Origin: TMED14 sp963925545
Lineage (GTDB): Bacteria > Bacteroidota > Bacteroidia > Flavobacteriales > Schleiferiaceae
Reading direction: 5' to 3'
Length of the DNA: 64,000 nt
Assembly: GCA_963925545.1 (NCBI GenBank)
Contig: CAWUSA010000004.1
Span: forward strand, 1 to 64,000
Numbering within the stretch: position 1 is the first letter of the stretch; each line of letters starts with the position of its first letter. The notes under the pieces were generated by a model that saw only the letters and a list, made by a program, of their open reading frames with translations, was not told the origin of the DNA and did not search any database. The translations under genes were made by a program, and so were the position numbers. Positions 8,701 to 15,435 of the stretch are shown here, in pieces.

Positions 8701-8955
8701 GCTTGATTGATTGGCATCAACGAATCGCTCTGTGCTGACCCAGATACCTGAATCCAAGGCCATGGCAAACCGCAACCCATCGTGCAGGACCCACACCCTC
8801 GCATCGCCCATGTTGACTGCCGCCACAACCTCATCGTGCCACTGGCCGTGATTGGCAATCAAGCCGTTGCTGCTGCCGCTAAGTGCCTGCGAAAGCAAGG
8901 ACGCGGGGAATAACAGCACGGTCAATAGACCTGAAAAATGGCGCATGCTTTGCAT
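5743..8955 (-). CDS. Large T9SS cargo with propeller and gliding-type CTD
   Basis: A 1070-residue secreted protein. A signal peptide covers about residues 1-25 (hydrophobic LLTVLLFPASLLSQA). Next comes a DUF7948-like region (NGLIANHGQWHDEVVAA onward), then SBBP-type beta-propeller repeats with recurring YVGGSG, YAGGSG, LVGG and YFGGQG turns (about 250-660). PKD-like segments (WGDGTM, WGDGDS) follow. The end is a type-B sorting domain of the gliding-motility C-terminal type (FTPNGDGVNDW, then VYSRWGQLVFET and DGVYFWV). It is therefore predicted to be exported by Sec and T9SS and anchored or released at the surface as an adhesin or matrix protein. The downstream arsC-like gene overlaps by 4 nt. 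Substrate and partners are unknown. Confidence 0.85.
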   Translation of the reverse strand: MQSMRHFSGLLTVLLFPASLLSQALSGSSNGLIANHGQWHDEVVAAVNMGDARVWVLHDGLRFAMALDSGIWVSTERFVDANQSSHWESDASESSQVVNFHLGKRQASGLPLVQGGWLRNVYPGVDLRISVQGNQFKTTWYAKQSEALARIRTQWEGVNRQSAYRDELHLQLPAGSIHVSMPASYAKEVLVKSTWRRDGKQWRMHAKGATVIDPIYRFSSFSGSTSDNFGYTATYDAMGRTWAGGTAFGSQYPTSNGFQSSFGGAVDMAFMLFAGDGLSIISSTYVGGSGAEQPHSMMVAPNGDLVVMGTSNSSNFPHTSQSWDSTRAGGPATNGGGTQFNPGPDLVLFRLDSTGSQLLGSTYAGGSGSDGINALIPMNYGDQARGDVLVTSDAIYAVSSTQSTDFPATLDSTLGGSQDGLIMQWSPFLDSLNWASLVGGSQLDACFGATLVDHNNQMVLAVVGASTSDNLASSNAYQSSRGGNVDAWISTYDASNGSPIASSYLGESLYDAAFMVGHQPKGAWLTTGDSSAIAFIGLSQVGLQDVGSHWSQSSRAQFIAWMPLSLDSLYRVQSFGSPSGARPNISPTAFSMDPCGSVYLSGWGGLVNSSGTGNTTNLYTTPDAYDSITDGSDFYFMVLGRHGSPLYATYFGGQGSAEHVDGGTSRFDPSGVIHQAICAGCGGNSLLPIFPHNAYATINGSSNCNMAAVQIAFEQQAAQLDLQLVKDSLCIGTQAELIGVALRSDSARIDWGDGTMQSVTSPLGQTHWYATDSMYVIQVSSWDTLCQTWDSQTLILHVHLPDPPKALMSLVYDPCDSTHHVELHPTDSLNSHALLVMWGDGDSHYEVMKCPMIHDYRLDNYGPFTITLIAYDTLCGLADTATWVVSFRPPLGNIVTDATVDPCTSPPQVSLNAAANQATHYAWYPNGLSGSAIWGQYISLPTTVGSHDIVVVAVDSTCLRYDTLTVTYQVGMDDMNALIFPSIFTPNGDGVNDWCYLPEAAQSSLASLNFQVYSRWGQLVFETTDPNFAWGGESRTGALPDGVYFWVAHWTSLCGSEGDHHGSITINRKP

Positions 8956-8998
8956 TCCCCCAATTTACGGCAGACTCATGATTAGATAAGGTAATCTG

Positions 8999-10096
8999 CT
9001 AGTCTTCATCTGCGTTGCTTTGCGCCATCAAAAAGGCCTTGAGGAAGACATCAAGATCTCCATCCAAAACAGCATCTGGGTTACCTGATTCAACGGACGT
9101 TCTGACGTCTTTTACCAGCTTGTAAGGATGCAACACATAGTTGCGAATCTGGCTGCCAAATTCGATTTTCATTTTACCAGCCTCGATCTCAGTTCGCTTG
9201 GCATTCCTTGCTTCAATCTCCGCTTCATACAAGCGAGATTTGAGCAATTGAATCGCTTTCTCTTTGTTCTTAAGCTGGGAACGGGTTTCTGTGTTTTCAA
9301 TGACGATACCTGAAGTTTTGTGCCGGAGCCTGACCCCCGTTTCCACCTTGTTGACATTTTGCCCCCCTGCACCAGATGACCGGAACGTGTCCCAGCTGAT
9401 GTCAGACAAATTGATTTGAATGTCAATGGTGTCGTCCACCAAGGGGTAAACATACACGGAGACAAAGGATGTGTGTCTTCGGGCACTTGAATCGTAGGGG
9501 CTGATTCGCACCAAGCGATGGACCCCGTTTTCGCCCTTGAGGTACCCAAAGCAATAATCTCCAGAAATCTCCAGTGTCACAGTTTTGATGCCTGCCACAT
9601 CGCCCGATTGAAAATTCAATTCACGCAGACTGTGGCCATTGCGCTCTGCCCATCGAATGTACATGCGCATCAGCATGGCTGCCCAATCGCAAGACTCTGT
9701 TCCACCGGCACCAGCTGTGATTTGAACCACCGCGCTGAGTTTGTCCTCTTCACCGGAAAGCATGTTGCGAAACTCCATGTCACTCAAGTTAGTCTCAAGC
9801 TCCTCAACCGCATTGTCTACATCACTTTCCTCAAGTTCACCTTCCTTGTAAAACTCCACAGACAACTCCACTTCCCCCAGTTGCGCAATCAATAACTCAT
9901 GGCCATCAATCCAATACTTTGTTTCACGGATTTTCCTCATCACAATCTCTGCTGCCTTGGAATCATTCCAAAAGTCTGGATCACCTGTGCGTTCCTCCTC
10001 ATTGGCAAGATCCCGGCGCCTTTTCTCAATGTTGAGGTATTTGCCCAAAGTCTCAATCCGCTTGCCGAATTGCTTGATTTTTTCTGAGGTGATCAT
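8999..10096 (-). CDS. prfB: Peptide chain release factor 2
   Basis: A 365-residue RF2, ending translation at UGA and UAA. The GGQ peptidyl-hydrolysis motif is in SSGAGGQNVNK. The stop-codon recognition tripeptide, normally SPF, reads SPY here (AGC CCC TAC, near 9488-9496). ATG 10096 is chosen over the open extension to 10207 because it matches the family start and length. Most prfB genes carry an in-frame UGA that is bypassed by a programmed frameshift near codon 25; here that place is continuous (LGKYLNIEKR), so no frameshift is needed. Divergent from the threonine aldolase gene. Confidence 0.95.
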   Translation of the reverse strand: MITSEKIKQFGKRIETLGKYLNIEKRRRDLANEEERTGDPDFWNDSKAAEIVMRKIRETKYWIDGHELLIAQLGEVELSVEFYKEGELEESDVDNAVEELETNLSDMEFRNMLSGEEDKLSAVVQITAGAGGTESCDWAAMLMRMYIRWAERNGHSLRELNFQSGDVAGIKTVTLEISGDYCFGYLKGENGVHRLVRISPYDSSARRHTSFVSVYVYPLVDDTIDIQINLSDISWDTFRSSGAGGQNVNKVETGVRLRHKTSGIVIENTETRSQLKNKEKAIQLLKSRLYEAEIEARNAKRTEIEAGKMKIEFGSQIRNYVLHPYKLVKDVRTSVESGNPDAVLDGDLDVFLKAFLMAQSNADED

Positions 10097-10101
10097 GTTG
10101 G

Positions 10102-10125
10102 TAAAAGTAAGGCGGCTTACCTTAG
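10102..10125. promoter_or_regulatory. Back-to-back promoter boxes, prfB/aldolase
   Basis: On the minus strand TACTTTTA (10109-10102) lies 5 nt before the prfB ATG. On the plus strand TACCTTAG (10118-10125) lies 4 nt before the aldolase ATG at 10130. Each is one base off TAnnTTTG. GTAAG and CTTAC around GCGG form a small dyad at the centre. Confidence 0.35.
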
Positions 10126-10129
10126 TCAG

Positions 10130-11158
10130 ATGATAGCAATGCAAGCAGATTTTCGTTCTGATACCGTTACACGGCCTACGCAAGCCATGATGCAAGCCAT
10201 GATGCAAGCCCCATTGGGTGACGATGTTTTAGGTGATGACCCCAGCGTCAAGCTTTTGGAAGCTTACGTTTCTGACTTATTCGGGATGGAAGACGCCCTA
10301 TTCTGCCCATCTGGCACCATGACCAATCAGATTGCCATCAAGGCACACACACAACCTGGCGATGAGCTGATTTGCTCTCATTTAGCTCACATCTACAACT
10401 ACGAAGGGGGCGGTATCGCAGCCAATAGCGGCGTTCAAGCCCGTTGTGGCGGTGATGACCTGGGTCGATTAACTGCCGATGACGTGAAGGCCCTGATTCA
10501 ACCTTCTGGCAATGTCCACTTGGCGGCAACCCGACTGATTTCTGTTGAAAACACCGCCAACAAAGGTGGGGGATCCTGCATGGGTCTTCCCATGCTTGAG
10601 GCCATTGGCCAAGTTGCAAAATCTCATAACCTGGCCTATCACCTCGATGGGGCACGGCTCTTCAATGCCCTGGTTCGTGACAAGGAAGACCCCAAATCTT
10701 ATGGCAAGTGCTTTGATTCTATCTCCTTGTGTTTAAGCAAGGGGTTGGGTGCGCCCGTGGGTTCCCTGTTGTTGGGAAGCAAGACCTTCATTCAATCGGG
10801 TCACCGCATCAGAAAGCGCATGGGTGGTGGTATGAGGCAAAGTGGTTTGCTGGCTGCAGCTGGTCTCTATGCCTTAGAGAACCATGTGGAGCAGTTGGCT
10901 GAAGATCATGCAAAGGCTCAGCTGATTGACCAATGGTTGTCTGAATGTTCATGGGTGAGCGAGCGCAAGCCTTGCGAGACCAACATGGTCATATTCAAAG
11001 TCATTGACAGCCATCAGGCTTCTGACATCCAAGAACGCCTGGCCAGTTCCGGCATTCACATTGTAGCAATGGACAGTCAGTGGTTGCGGTTCGTTACGCA
11101 TATGGACATCAACGATGCACACATGGCACACCTTGACAAGGCATTGAAGCGTCTGTAA
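10130..11158 (+). CDS. Low-specificity L-threonine aldolase
   Basis: A 342-residue PLP-dependent fold-type I enzyme of the threonine aldolase family, cleaving L-threonine or allo-threonine to glycine and acetaldehyde. The family start DFRSDTVTRPT is present, followed by GDDVLGDDP, a substrate region CPSGTMTNQ, an Asp in YHLDGARLFNA, and the PLP lysine in CLSKGLGAPVGS. A second ATG at 10139 is also possible and gives the more typical N-terminus; 10130 lies only 4 nt after a candidate promoter box. The stop abuts that of recX with no gap. Glycine produced here could feed the GcvP reaction encoded elsewhere in the window. Confidence 0.9.
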   Translation: MIAMQADFRSDTVTRPTQAMMQAMMQAPLGDDVLGDDPSVKLLEAYVSDLFGMEDALFCPSGTMTNQIAIKAHTQPGDELICSHLAHIYNYEGGGIAANSGVQARCGGDDLGRLTADDVKALIQPSGNVHLAATRLISVENTANKGGGSCMGLPMLEAIGQVAKSHNLAYHLDGARLFNALVRDKEDPKSYGKCFDSISLCLSKGLGAPVGSLLLGSKTFIQSGHRIRKRMGGGMRQSGLLAAAGLYALENHVEQLAEDHAKAQLIDQWLSECSWVSERKPCETNMVIFKVIDSHQASDIQERLASSGIHIVAMDSQWLRFVTHMDINDAHMAHLDKALKRL

Positions 11159-11644
11159 TCAGCCCCCCTTCAACAAGGCCCATGTCCGGGCAATGTCATC
11201 GCCAGCATAACCATAGGTGTTAGCGTACTTCCACACGTTGTTTTTTCTCGCACTGCTTGACTCACTCGAAGGGATGCGGGCCAATCGCCTTGTCATCAAG
11301 GCTTGCAAGGCCTCGGGGAATGCCTCATCCATCAAGGGCTTCAAGGCCTCCGTTATACAGCCTTCATCAACATGTTTCTGCCGCAAGGCATGGGTGATCT
11401 TATAGGGACCCCAGCGCTTGATGCGGCATTTGCCACTGGCATAGGCTAAAGCAAAGCGACTTTCACTGAGGTAGCCTTCAATGATTAATTCACCCAGCAG
11501 GTTATCACAAGCCGCCTGGCCCAGCCCCATGTCCCTCAATCGCTTCACGACCTCACTGTGGCAGCGTTCCTGGTAGTCGCAGTATTTGCGTGCTACCAAG
11601 CCAGCTTGCTTGAGATCATGAATGGGTTCACGTTTAAATGCCAT
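11159..11644 (-). CDS. recX: RecX-family regulatory protein
   Basis: A 161-residue RecX-like protein. The family is an alpha-helical modulator that binds RecA filaments and limits recombinase activity. Helical motifs seen are YCDYQERCHSEVVKRLRDMGL, GYLSESRFALAYA and KRWGPYKITHAL, the last being the family's R-x-G-x-x-K-I region. ATG 11644 is preferred to the open extension to 11671 because the extension lies in the RNase G terminator. It sits 15 nt after that terminator and about 34 kb from recA. Any transcription must read through the hairpin or start close to the gene. Confidence 0.85.
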   Translation of the reverse strand: MAFKREPIHDLKQAGLVARKYCDYQERCHSEVVKRLRDMGLGQAACDNLLGELIIEGYLSESRFALAYASGKCRIKRWGPYKITHALRQKHVDEGCITEALKPLMDEAFPEALQALMTRRLARIPSSESSSARKNNVWKYANTYGYAGDDIARTWALLKGG

Positions 11645-11650
11645 GGCTGC

Positions 11651-11684
11651 AAAATAAAACGGGCGGCACAAAGGCCGCCCGTTT
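11651..11684 (-). terminator. Intrinsic terminator after rng
   Basis: Read on the minus strand, ACGGGCGGC and GCCGCCCGT pair as a 9-bp stem around a 6-nt loop, followed by TTTTATTTT. It lies between the rng stop and the recX start. Confidence 0.85.
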
Positions 11685-11702
11685 CTCGAATAAATTTTCC
11701 GA

Positions 11703-13259
11703 TCAGTTAAGAAGGTGTTGTTTCAAATCCTGGAATCGGTAGTCAAGCATTTTGAAGGCATCACGGGGAATGATGGTCAACTTCATGCCATAGGTCTTGG
11801 ACCATTTACGCTCGATGGTCTCCCACCACCAGCCTTGCGTCAGGAAGGCGTGAATAAAGGGATGCACATGCAGGAAGACAGGACCCTCTTTGCCCTTGCT
11901 TAAACGCGAGGCGACAATCTTGTCAAACTTGTGTTCAAGCGCATCAATCATGGTGATGGGTGCATCAACCATAAGGTCAGGGTTACTCTCCTTGGTCTGA
12001 ATTTGCTGAACCGGTCGCACACGCTGTCGCGTGATCTCCACAATCCCAAACTTGGAAGGTGGTAAGATTTTGTGACGGGCTCGGTCCTTTGCCATGGCAT
12101 CACTTAGATGCTTGACCAATTTCCTGCGGTTCTCCGACCGTTGCATGTCAATGAAGTCAACACAGATGATACCTCCCATGTCGCGCAAGCGCAACTGGCG
12201 GGCAACTTCATCTGCCGCTATCAAATTGACGGCAATGGCATTGTCCTCCTGGCTTTCATTTTTGTTGCTTCGATTGCCCGAATTCACATCAATGACATGC
12301 ATGGCTTCCGTGTGCTCAACAATGAGGTAGGTTCCCTTGCCCATATTGACCGTACGGCCAAAAGCAGACTTGGTTTGCCTATCAACATTGTAGTGCTGGA
12401 AAATGGGCACTTCAGAACTGTGCGTTTGCACAATTTTGCCTTTACCCGGGGCAATGGTCTCAATGTATTCACGGATTTCTCCAGTCAGTTCTGCATTGTC
12501 CACCACAATCTTCTCAAAGCTGTCGCTCATGATGTCACGCAAATAAGCGTTCAATCGATCGACTTCCCTAAGAACACATTTGCGCGGCTTGGCGCCTCGC
12601 AATTGGCGGTGCAGGTTCTTCCACTTGTTGACTAAGTCATCAAGGTCAGCTTGTATGTCCTCAGCGGACATGTCCTTTGCAACGGTGCGGAGTATCATTC
12701 CGAAGCCATTTGGCCTGATCTTCTTAGCAAGTTTTCTTAGGCGCTCTTTCTCCTTTCGGTCGCGAATTTTCTGTGAAACAGAAACCCGGTCCGAGAAGGG
12801 GACGAGTACCATAAACCTACCTGCTAATGAGATGTCTGCAGTGATTCTAGGGCCCTTGGTGGAAATCGGTTCTTTGGCAATTTGTACCAAAATTTGATCT
12901 CCGGACTTGAGCACTTTATCAATGGATCCGTTTTTGTCAATGTGAGGAAGCAGGTCCGATTTTGCAATCGTTGTGTTCTGCTTGCCCTTAATCACCTTCT
13001 CATAGAAGGCTTTTCCTGACTTATATTGAGGACCAAGGTCATGATAATGAAGGAAAGCATCCTTCTCATAACCAACATCTACAAAGGCCGCATTGAGACT
13101 TTGCGCCAACTTGCGCACCGTCCCTAAATAGATATCTCCGACGGAATAGGCTTGATCGCCATCTTCCTTCACGAGTTCCATTAAACGACCTTCTTGAAGA
13201 AGGGCAATGACTGCATCCGATTCGCTGGCTTGTATTACTAGCTCGTTTCGCATGGTCAT
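11703..13259 (-). CDS. rng: Ribonuclease G
   Basis: A 518-residue RNase E/G-family endoribonuclease for rRNA maturation and mRNA decay, without the long degradosome scaffold of RNase E. An S1-type RNA-binding domain occupies about residues 38-150 (VGDIYLGTVRKLAQSLNAAFVDVG). The catalytic part contains DVNSG and CVDFIDM, whose Asp residues bind the catalytic magnesium, and GIVEITRQRVR. Two nearby starts are possible (13259 and 13253); the second gives MRNELVIQ, the typical family start. Upstream, 7 nt away, is the 29-codon basic-protein gene; downstream is a strong terminator. Confidence 0.94.
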   Translation of the reverse strand: MTMRNELVIQASESDAVIALLQEGRLMELVKEDGDQAYSVGDIYLGTVRKLAQSLNAAFVDVGYEKDAFLHYHDLGPQYKSGKAFYEKVIKGKQNTTIAKSDLLPHIDKNGSIDKVLKSGDQILVQIAKEPISTKGPRITADISLAGRFMVLVPFSDRVSVSQKIRDRKEKERLRKLAKKIRPNGFGMILRTVAKDMSAEDIQADLDDLVNKWKNLHRQLRGAKPRKCVLREVDRLNAYLRDIMSDSFEKIVVDNAELTGEIREYIETIAPGKGKIVQTHSSEVPIFQHYNVDRQTKSAFGRTVNMGKGTYLIVEHTEAMHVIDVNSGNRSNKNESQEDNAIAVNLIAADEVARQLRLRDMGGIICVDFIDMQRSENRRKLVKHLSDAMAKDRARHKILPPSKFGIVEITRQRVRPVQQIQTKESNPDLMVDAPITMIDALEHKFDKIVASRLSKGKEGPVFLHVHPFIHAFLTQGWWWETIERKWSKTYGMKLTIIPRDAFKMLDYRFQDLKQHLLN

Positions 13260-13266
13260 TTAGTAT

Positions 13267-13356
13267 TTATTTCTTCTTGTGACGATTCTTACGCAAACGC
13301 TTTTTGCGTTTGTGTGTGGCCATCTTGTGACGTTTTCTTTTTTTACCGCTTGGCAT
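13267..13356 (-). CDS. COX24/AURKAIP1-type small basic protein
   Basis: A 29-residue protein made almost only of Lys, Arg and His, starting MPSGKKRKRHKMATHKRKK and ending RHKKK. It matches the conserved small Bacteroidota protein with a COX24/AURKAIP1 C-terminal motif, related to mitochondrial ribosomal protein mS38 and probably a small-subunit ribosomal protein. It lies 7 nt upstream of rng and 23 nt after the TPR gene, in one transcription unit with HU. The position beside a ribonuclease that matures rRNA fits a ribosomal role. It is too short for usual gene-length cut-offs. Family assignment is from memory of the sequence pattern. Confidence 0.85.
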   Translation of the reverse strand: MPSGKKRKRHKMATHKRKKRLRKNRHKKK

Positions 13357-13379
13357 AATCTGTGAGTTTTAAATATTAA

Positions 13380-13853
13380 TCAAAGGGTCTGTGAATCAGA
13401 CGCCTCAAGGAGTTGCTCCAAGGCTTGCTCAACCTCTGACGCGAGGTCTGGGTTTATCTCTTGGAACTGGCGCAGGGCTTCCATGGCCCCAGGCATATCG
13501 TTTGCCTTCTGTAGAGCCTCTGACAAGAGGATGGCTGTTTCGGGCATGGCTGGCGCAGCATCAAGGGCTAGTTGAAAACGATCAACTGCATTGTCCCATT
13601 GACCTGTCATCATGGAAAATTTACCTAACCAAAGTTGTGCGCCACGATGGTCTGGATTGCGTTCTGCCACGGCACGGAGCTTGAGAATACTCTCCATGGG
13701 GTTGGCAGATCCGGCTTCGATATCTGCAACGATTGACTGCACCAAAGCGTCATCTGGATCTGCAACTTCCACCGGAGGGGTGGTAGGCAGCATCCACATA
13801 GCAAGGGCCAACAAAATGGTGGCAGCCAGGGCGATGATGAGTGTTCGTTTCAC
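13380..13853 (-). CDS. Membrane-anchored TPR protein
   Basis: A 157-residue protein with an N-terminal hydrophobic anchor or signal (MKRTLIIALAATILLALAMWML) and then tetratricopeptide-like helices from about residue 38 to 150. Repeat units are recognisable in NPDHRGAQLWLGKFSMMTGQWDNAV and AMPETAILLSEALQKANDMPGAM. TPR arrays bind proteins, and no enzyme motif is present. It lies 5 nt after the HU gene and before the COX24-like gene and rng; a similar small TPR gene in this place is common in Bacteroidota. The partner is unknown. Confidence 0.75.
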   Translation of the reverse strand: MKRTLIIALAATILLALAMWMLPTTPPVEVADPDDALVQSIVADIEAGSANPMESILKLRAVAERNPDHRGAQLWLGKFSMMTGQWDNAVDRFQLALDAAPAMPETAILLSEALQKANDMPGAMEALRQFQEINPDLASEVEQALEQLLEASDSQTL

Positions 13854-13858
13854 AGGAA

Positions 13859-14152
13859 TCAGTCCTTAACAGGCACGTTGACCTTGACTTCTTTAGCAAA
13901 TGTCTTTGCTGGCTTGAAGGCAGGAATGTAATGCGCTGGAATGATCAGGGTCGTGTTTTTTGAAATATTGCGACCGGTCTTTTGTGCACGGCGCTTTAGG
14001 ATGAAGCTCCCAAAGCCACGCAGATAAACGTTTTCGCCGGATTCCATGCCTGAGCGAACCTCTTGCATAAAACCTTCAACTGCGGCCAGAACGTCTGCCT
14101 TTTCCATACCTGTGCGATCGGAAATGCGGGAAACAATGTCTGCTTTTGTCAT
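13859..14152 (-). CDS. HU-family DNA-binding protein
   Basis: A 97-residue histone-like protein of the HU/IHF family that bends and compacts DNA. Family marks are the N-terminal MTKADIV..., GENVYLRGFGSFILKRRAQKTGRN with the beta-arm entry, and the arm-end IPAHYIPAFKP where HU normally has IPA..VPxFKxGK. The C-terminus has a short acidic-basic extension (EVKVNVPVKD). It heads the HU-TPR-COX24-rng unit. An exact promoter box is present at 14229-14222, giving a leader of about 60 nt that contains a perfect 7-bp hairpin (14188-14204). Confidence 0.94.
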   Translation of the reverse strand: MTKADIVSRISDRTGMEKADVLAAVEGFMQEVRSGMESGENVYLRGFGSFILKRRAQKTGRNISKNTTLIIPAHYIPAFKPAKTFAKEVKVNVPVKD

Positions 14153-14187
14153 AATGGATATATTGTTTATCGAAATAATTAATCGAA

Positions 14188-14204
14188 ACCCTGAGCTTCA
14201 GGGT
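14188..14204 (-). promoter_or_regulatory. Hairpin in the HU mRNA leader
   Basis: ACCCTGA and TCAGGGT are perfect 7-bp arms around a 3-nt loop. The hairpin lies between the predicted HU transcription start (near 14218) and the HU ATG (14152). There is no T-run, so it is not a terminator. Confidence 0.45.
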
Positions 14205-14221
14205 ATTAAATTTAGAGGCGG

Positions 14222-14252
14222 CAAAGTTAACGACTTGTGCCTGAACGAACAA
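14222..14252 (-). promoter_or_regulatory. Promoter of the HU operon
   Basis: On the minus strand TAACTTTG (14229-14222) matches the -7 consensus exactly, and a TTG lies 20 nt upstream, the expected place of the -33 element. This is one of the best promoter matches in the window. Confidence 0.65.
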
Positions 14253-14262
14253 CATTTACCCT

Positions 14263-15228
14263 TTGATTTCTTCTCACTTACTTTCATGGTACGACCAACA
14301 AGGCCGATCTCTCCCATGGCGCAGAGAATCAGGCGCTTATGAGCTATGGCTTTGTGAAATAATCATGCAACAAACACAGGTCGCCACAGGCATTGACTAT
14401 TGGTATCGCTTGCTGAAAGTTTTCCCTAGCGTAGCAGATCTGGCAAAGGCAAGCATCGATCAAGTCCTCAGCGAGTGGGCTGGGCTAGGCTACTACCGGC
14501 GTGCTCATCAGCTACACAAGGCAGCAATCATCATTCATGAACAAGGGCATTTCCCCCTAAATCATGCCCAATGGCTCAAGCTGCCGGGGGTGGGTCCTTA
14601 CACGGCTTCAGCACTTGCTTCCTACCTGTTTAAAGACCCCATTGCAGCCATTGACGGCAATGCCAATAGGGTATACAGCCGGCTCTTTGACCTGCCCTTG
14701 CCCGTGGATAAAGCGGAGGGAAAGCAAGCCATACAGGCCTTGGGCAATGACAGCATTGACAAAGACAGACCTGGTGACTTCAACCAAGCCATCATGGACC
14801 TAGGAAGTCAAATTTGCAAGGGCAAGAAGCCTGCATGCGACCAATGCCCCGTGTCGACCTATTGTCTGGCGCGAGAAAGGTCAAACATCCATTTGCGGCC
14901 TGTGAAGTCGGTCAAAATCACTGTCAAAAAGGTCCATTGGGCATTCATGCTGGTGACCCACCAAGGGAAAATGGCAGTCACAAACAGAAACAATCAGGGC
15001 ATTTGGCCCGGACTAGTCACCCTGCCAGCCAGTCAGCCCGACAATGGGCAGCCGCTGCTCTGGTCATGCAAGCATGCATTAACCCACATGCAGCTTCACA
15101 TCACCATCCATGAGGCCCAGCTATCAGACCTGAATGACAGCATAAAATGGGTGGATATCAATGAATTAAGTGAGCTTGCATGGCCACAACCATTCACGCG
15201 ATGGTTGCGAGAATTCAAGTACATTTGA
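14263..15228 (+). CDS. mutY: A/G-specific adenine glycosylase MutY
   Basis: A 321-residue DNA glycosylase that removes adenine mispaired with 8-oxoguanine. Visible motifs are SLPWRR, the catalytic-Glu region LCEIIMQQTQ, helix-hairpin-helix LPGVGPYTASAL, and AAIDGNANRVYSR with the conserved Asp. The iron-sulfur cysteines appear as C-x6-C-x2-C-x5-C (CKGKKPACDQCPVSTYC). The C-terminal NUDIX-like domain that recognises oxoG follows from about residue 220. The start is TTG; the frame has no ATG before the family motifs. It is followed after 30 nt by an ssb remnant and then gldE, a conserved order in Flavobacteriales. Confidence 0.94.
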   Translation: MISSHLLSWYDQQGRSLPWRRESGAYELWLCEIIMQQTQVATGIDYWYRLLKVFPSVADLAKASIDQVLSEWAGLGYYRRAHQLHKAAIIIHEQGHFPLNHAQWLKLPGVGPYTASALASYLFKDPIAAIDGNANRVYSRLFDLPLPVDKAEGKQAIQALGNDSIDKDRPGDFNQAIMDLGSQICKGKKPACDQCPVSTYCLARERSNIHLRPVKSVKITVKKVHWAFMLVTHQGKMAVTNRNNQGIWPGLVTLPASQPDNGQPLLWSCKHALTHMQLHITIHEAQLSDLNDSIKWVDINELSELAWPQPFTRWLREFKYI

Positions 15229-15258
15229 TTCAGCTATTCAAGCAAATCACACAGAAAC

Positions 15259-15435
15259 ATGGGAGGTACATTGAACAAAGTCATGCAGATCGGCAACCTG
15301 GGTAAATACCCAGGTGTTTACTGCTTTGACCGTGGCGGTATTTTGGCCAAATTCCCCATAGGCCCCTCTGAGCATTGCACGTATCGAGAAGGCCATCGAA
15401 AAGAAAGCACCAATTGGAATAGTATTGGATCCTGA
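15259..15435 (+). pseudogene. Truncated, decayed ssb
   Basis: A 58-codon open frame whose product starts MGGTLNKVMQIGNLGKYPG and continues FDRGGILAKFPIGPSE. This is clearly the N-terminal half of a Bacteroidota single-strand-binding protein (typical MAGTLNKVMLIGNLGKDPE..., FPIATSE..., TEWHN). Several usually constant positions are changed: KDPE to KYPG, ATSE to GPSE, TEWH to TNWN. The second half of the OB fold and the acidic C-terminal tail are missing. The frame ends inside the first codons of gldE. Flavobacteria keep mutY-ssb-gldE in this order, so this is the resident ssb copy reduced to a stub. Either a pseudogene or a leader frame kept to couple translation to gldE. Confidence 0.8.

Noticed and set aside
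10097..10207. 37-residue extension of RF2
   Set aside because: It overlaps the divergent aldolase gene and its promoter; ATG 10096 gives the standard 365-residue protein.
10181..10210. Tandem 12-bp repeat in the threonine aldolase gene (CAAGCCATGATG twice plus half), possible insertion
   Set aside because: The encoded QAMMQAMMQA has the same length as the normal family segment between RPT and GDD, so nothing was inserted; it is a codon-level coincidence.
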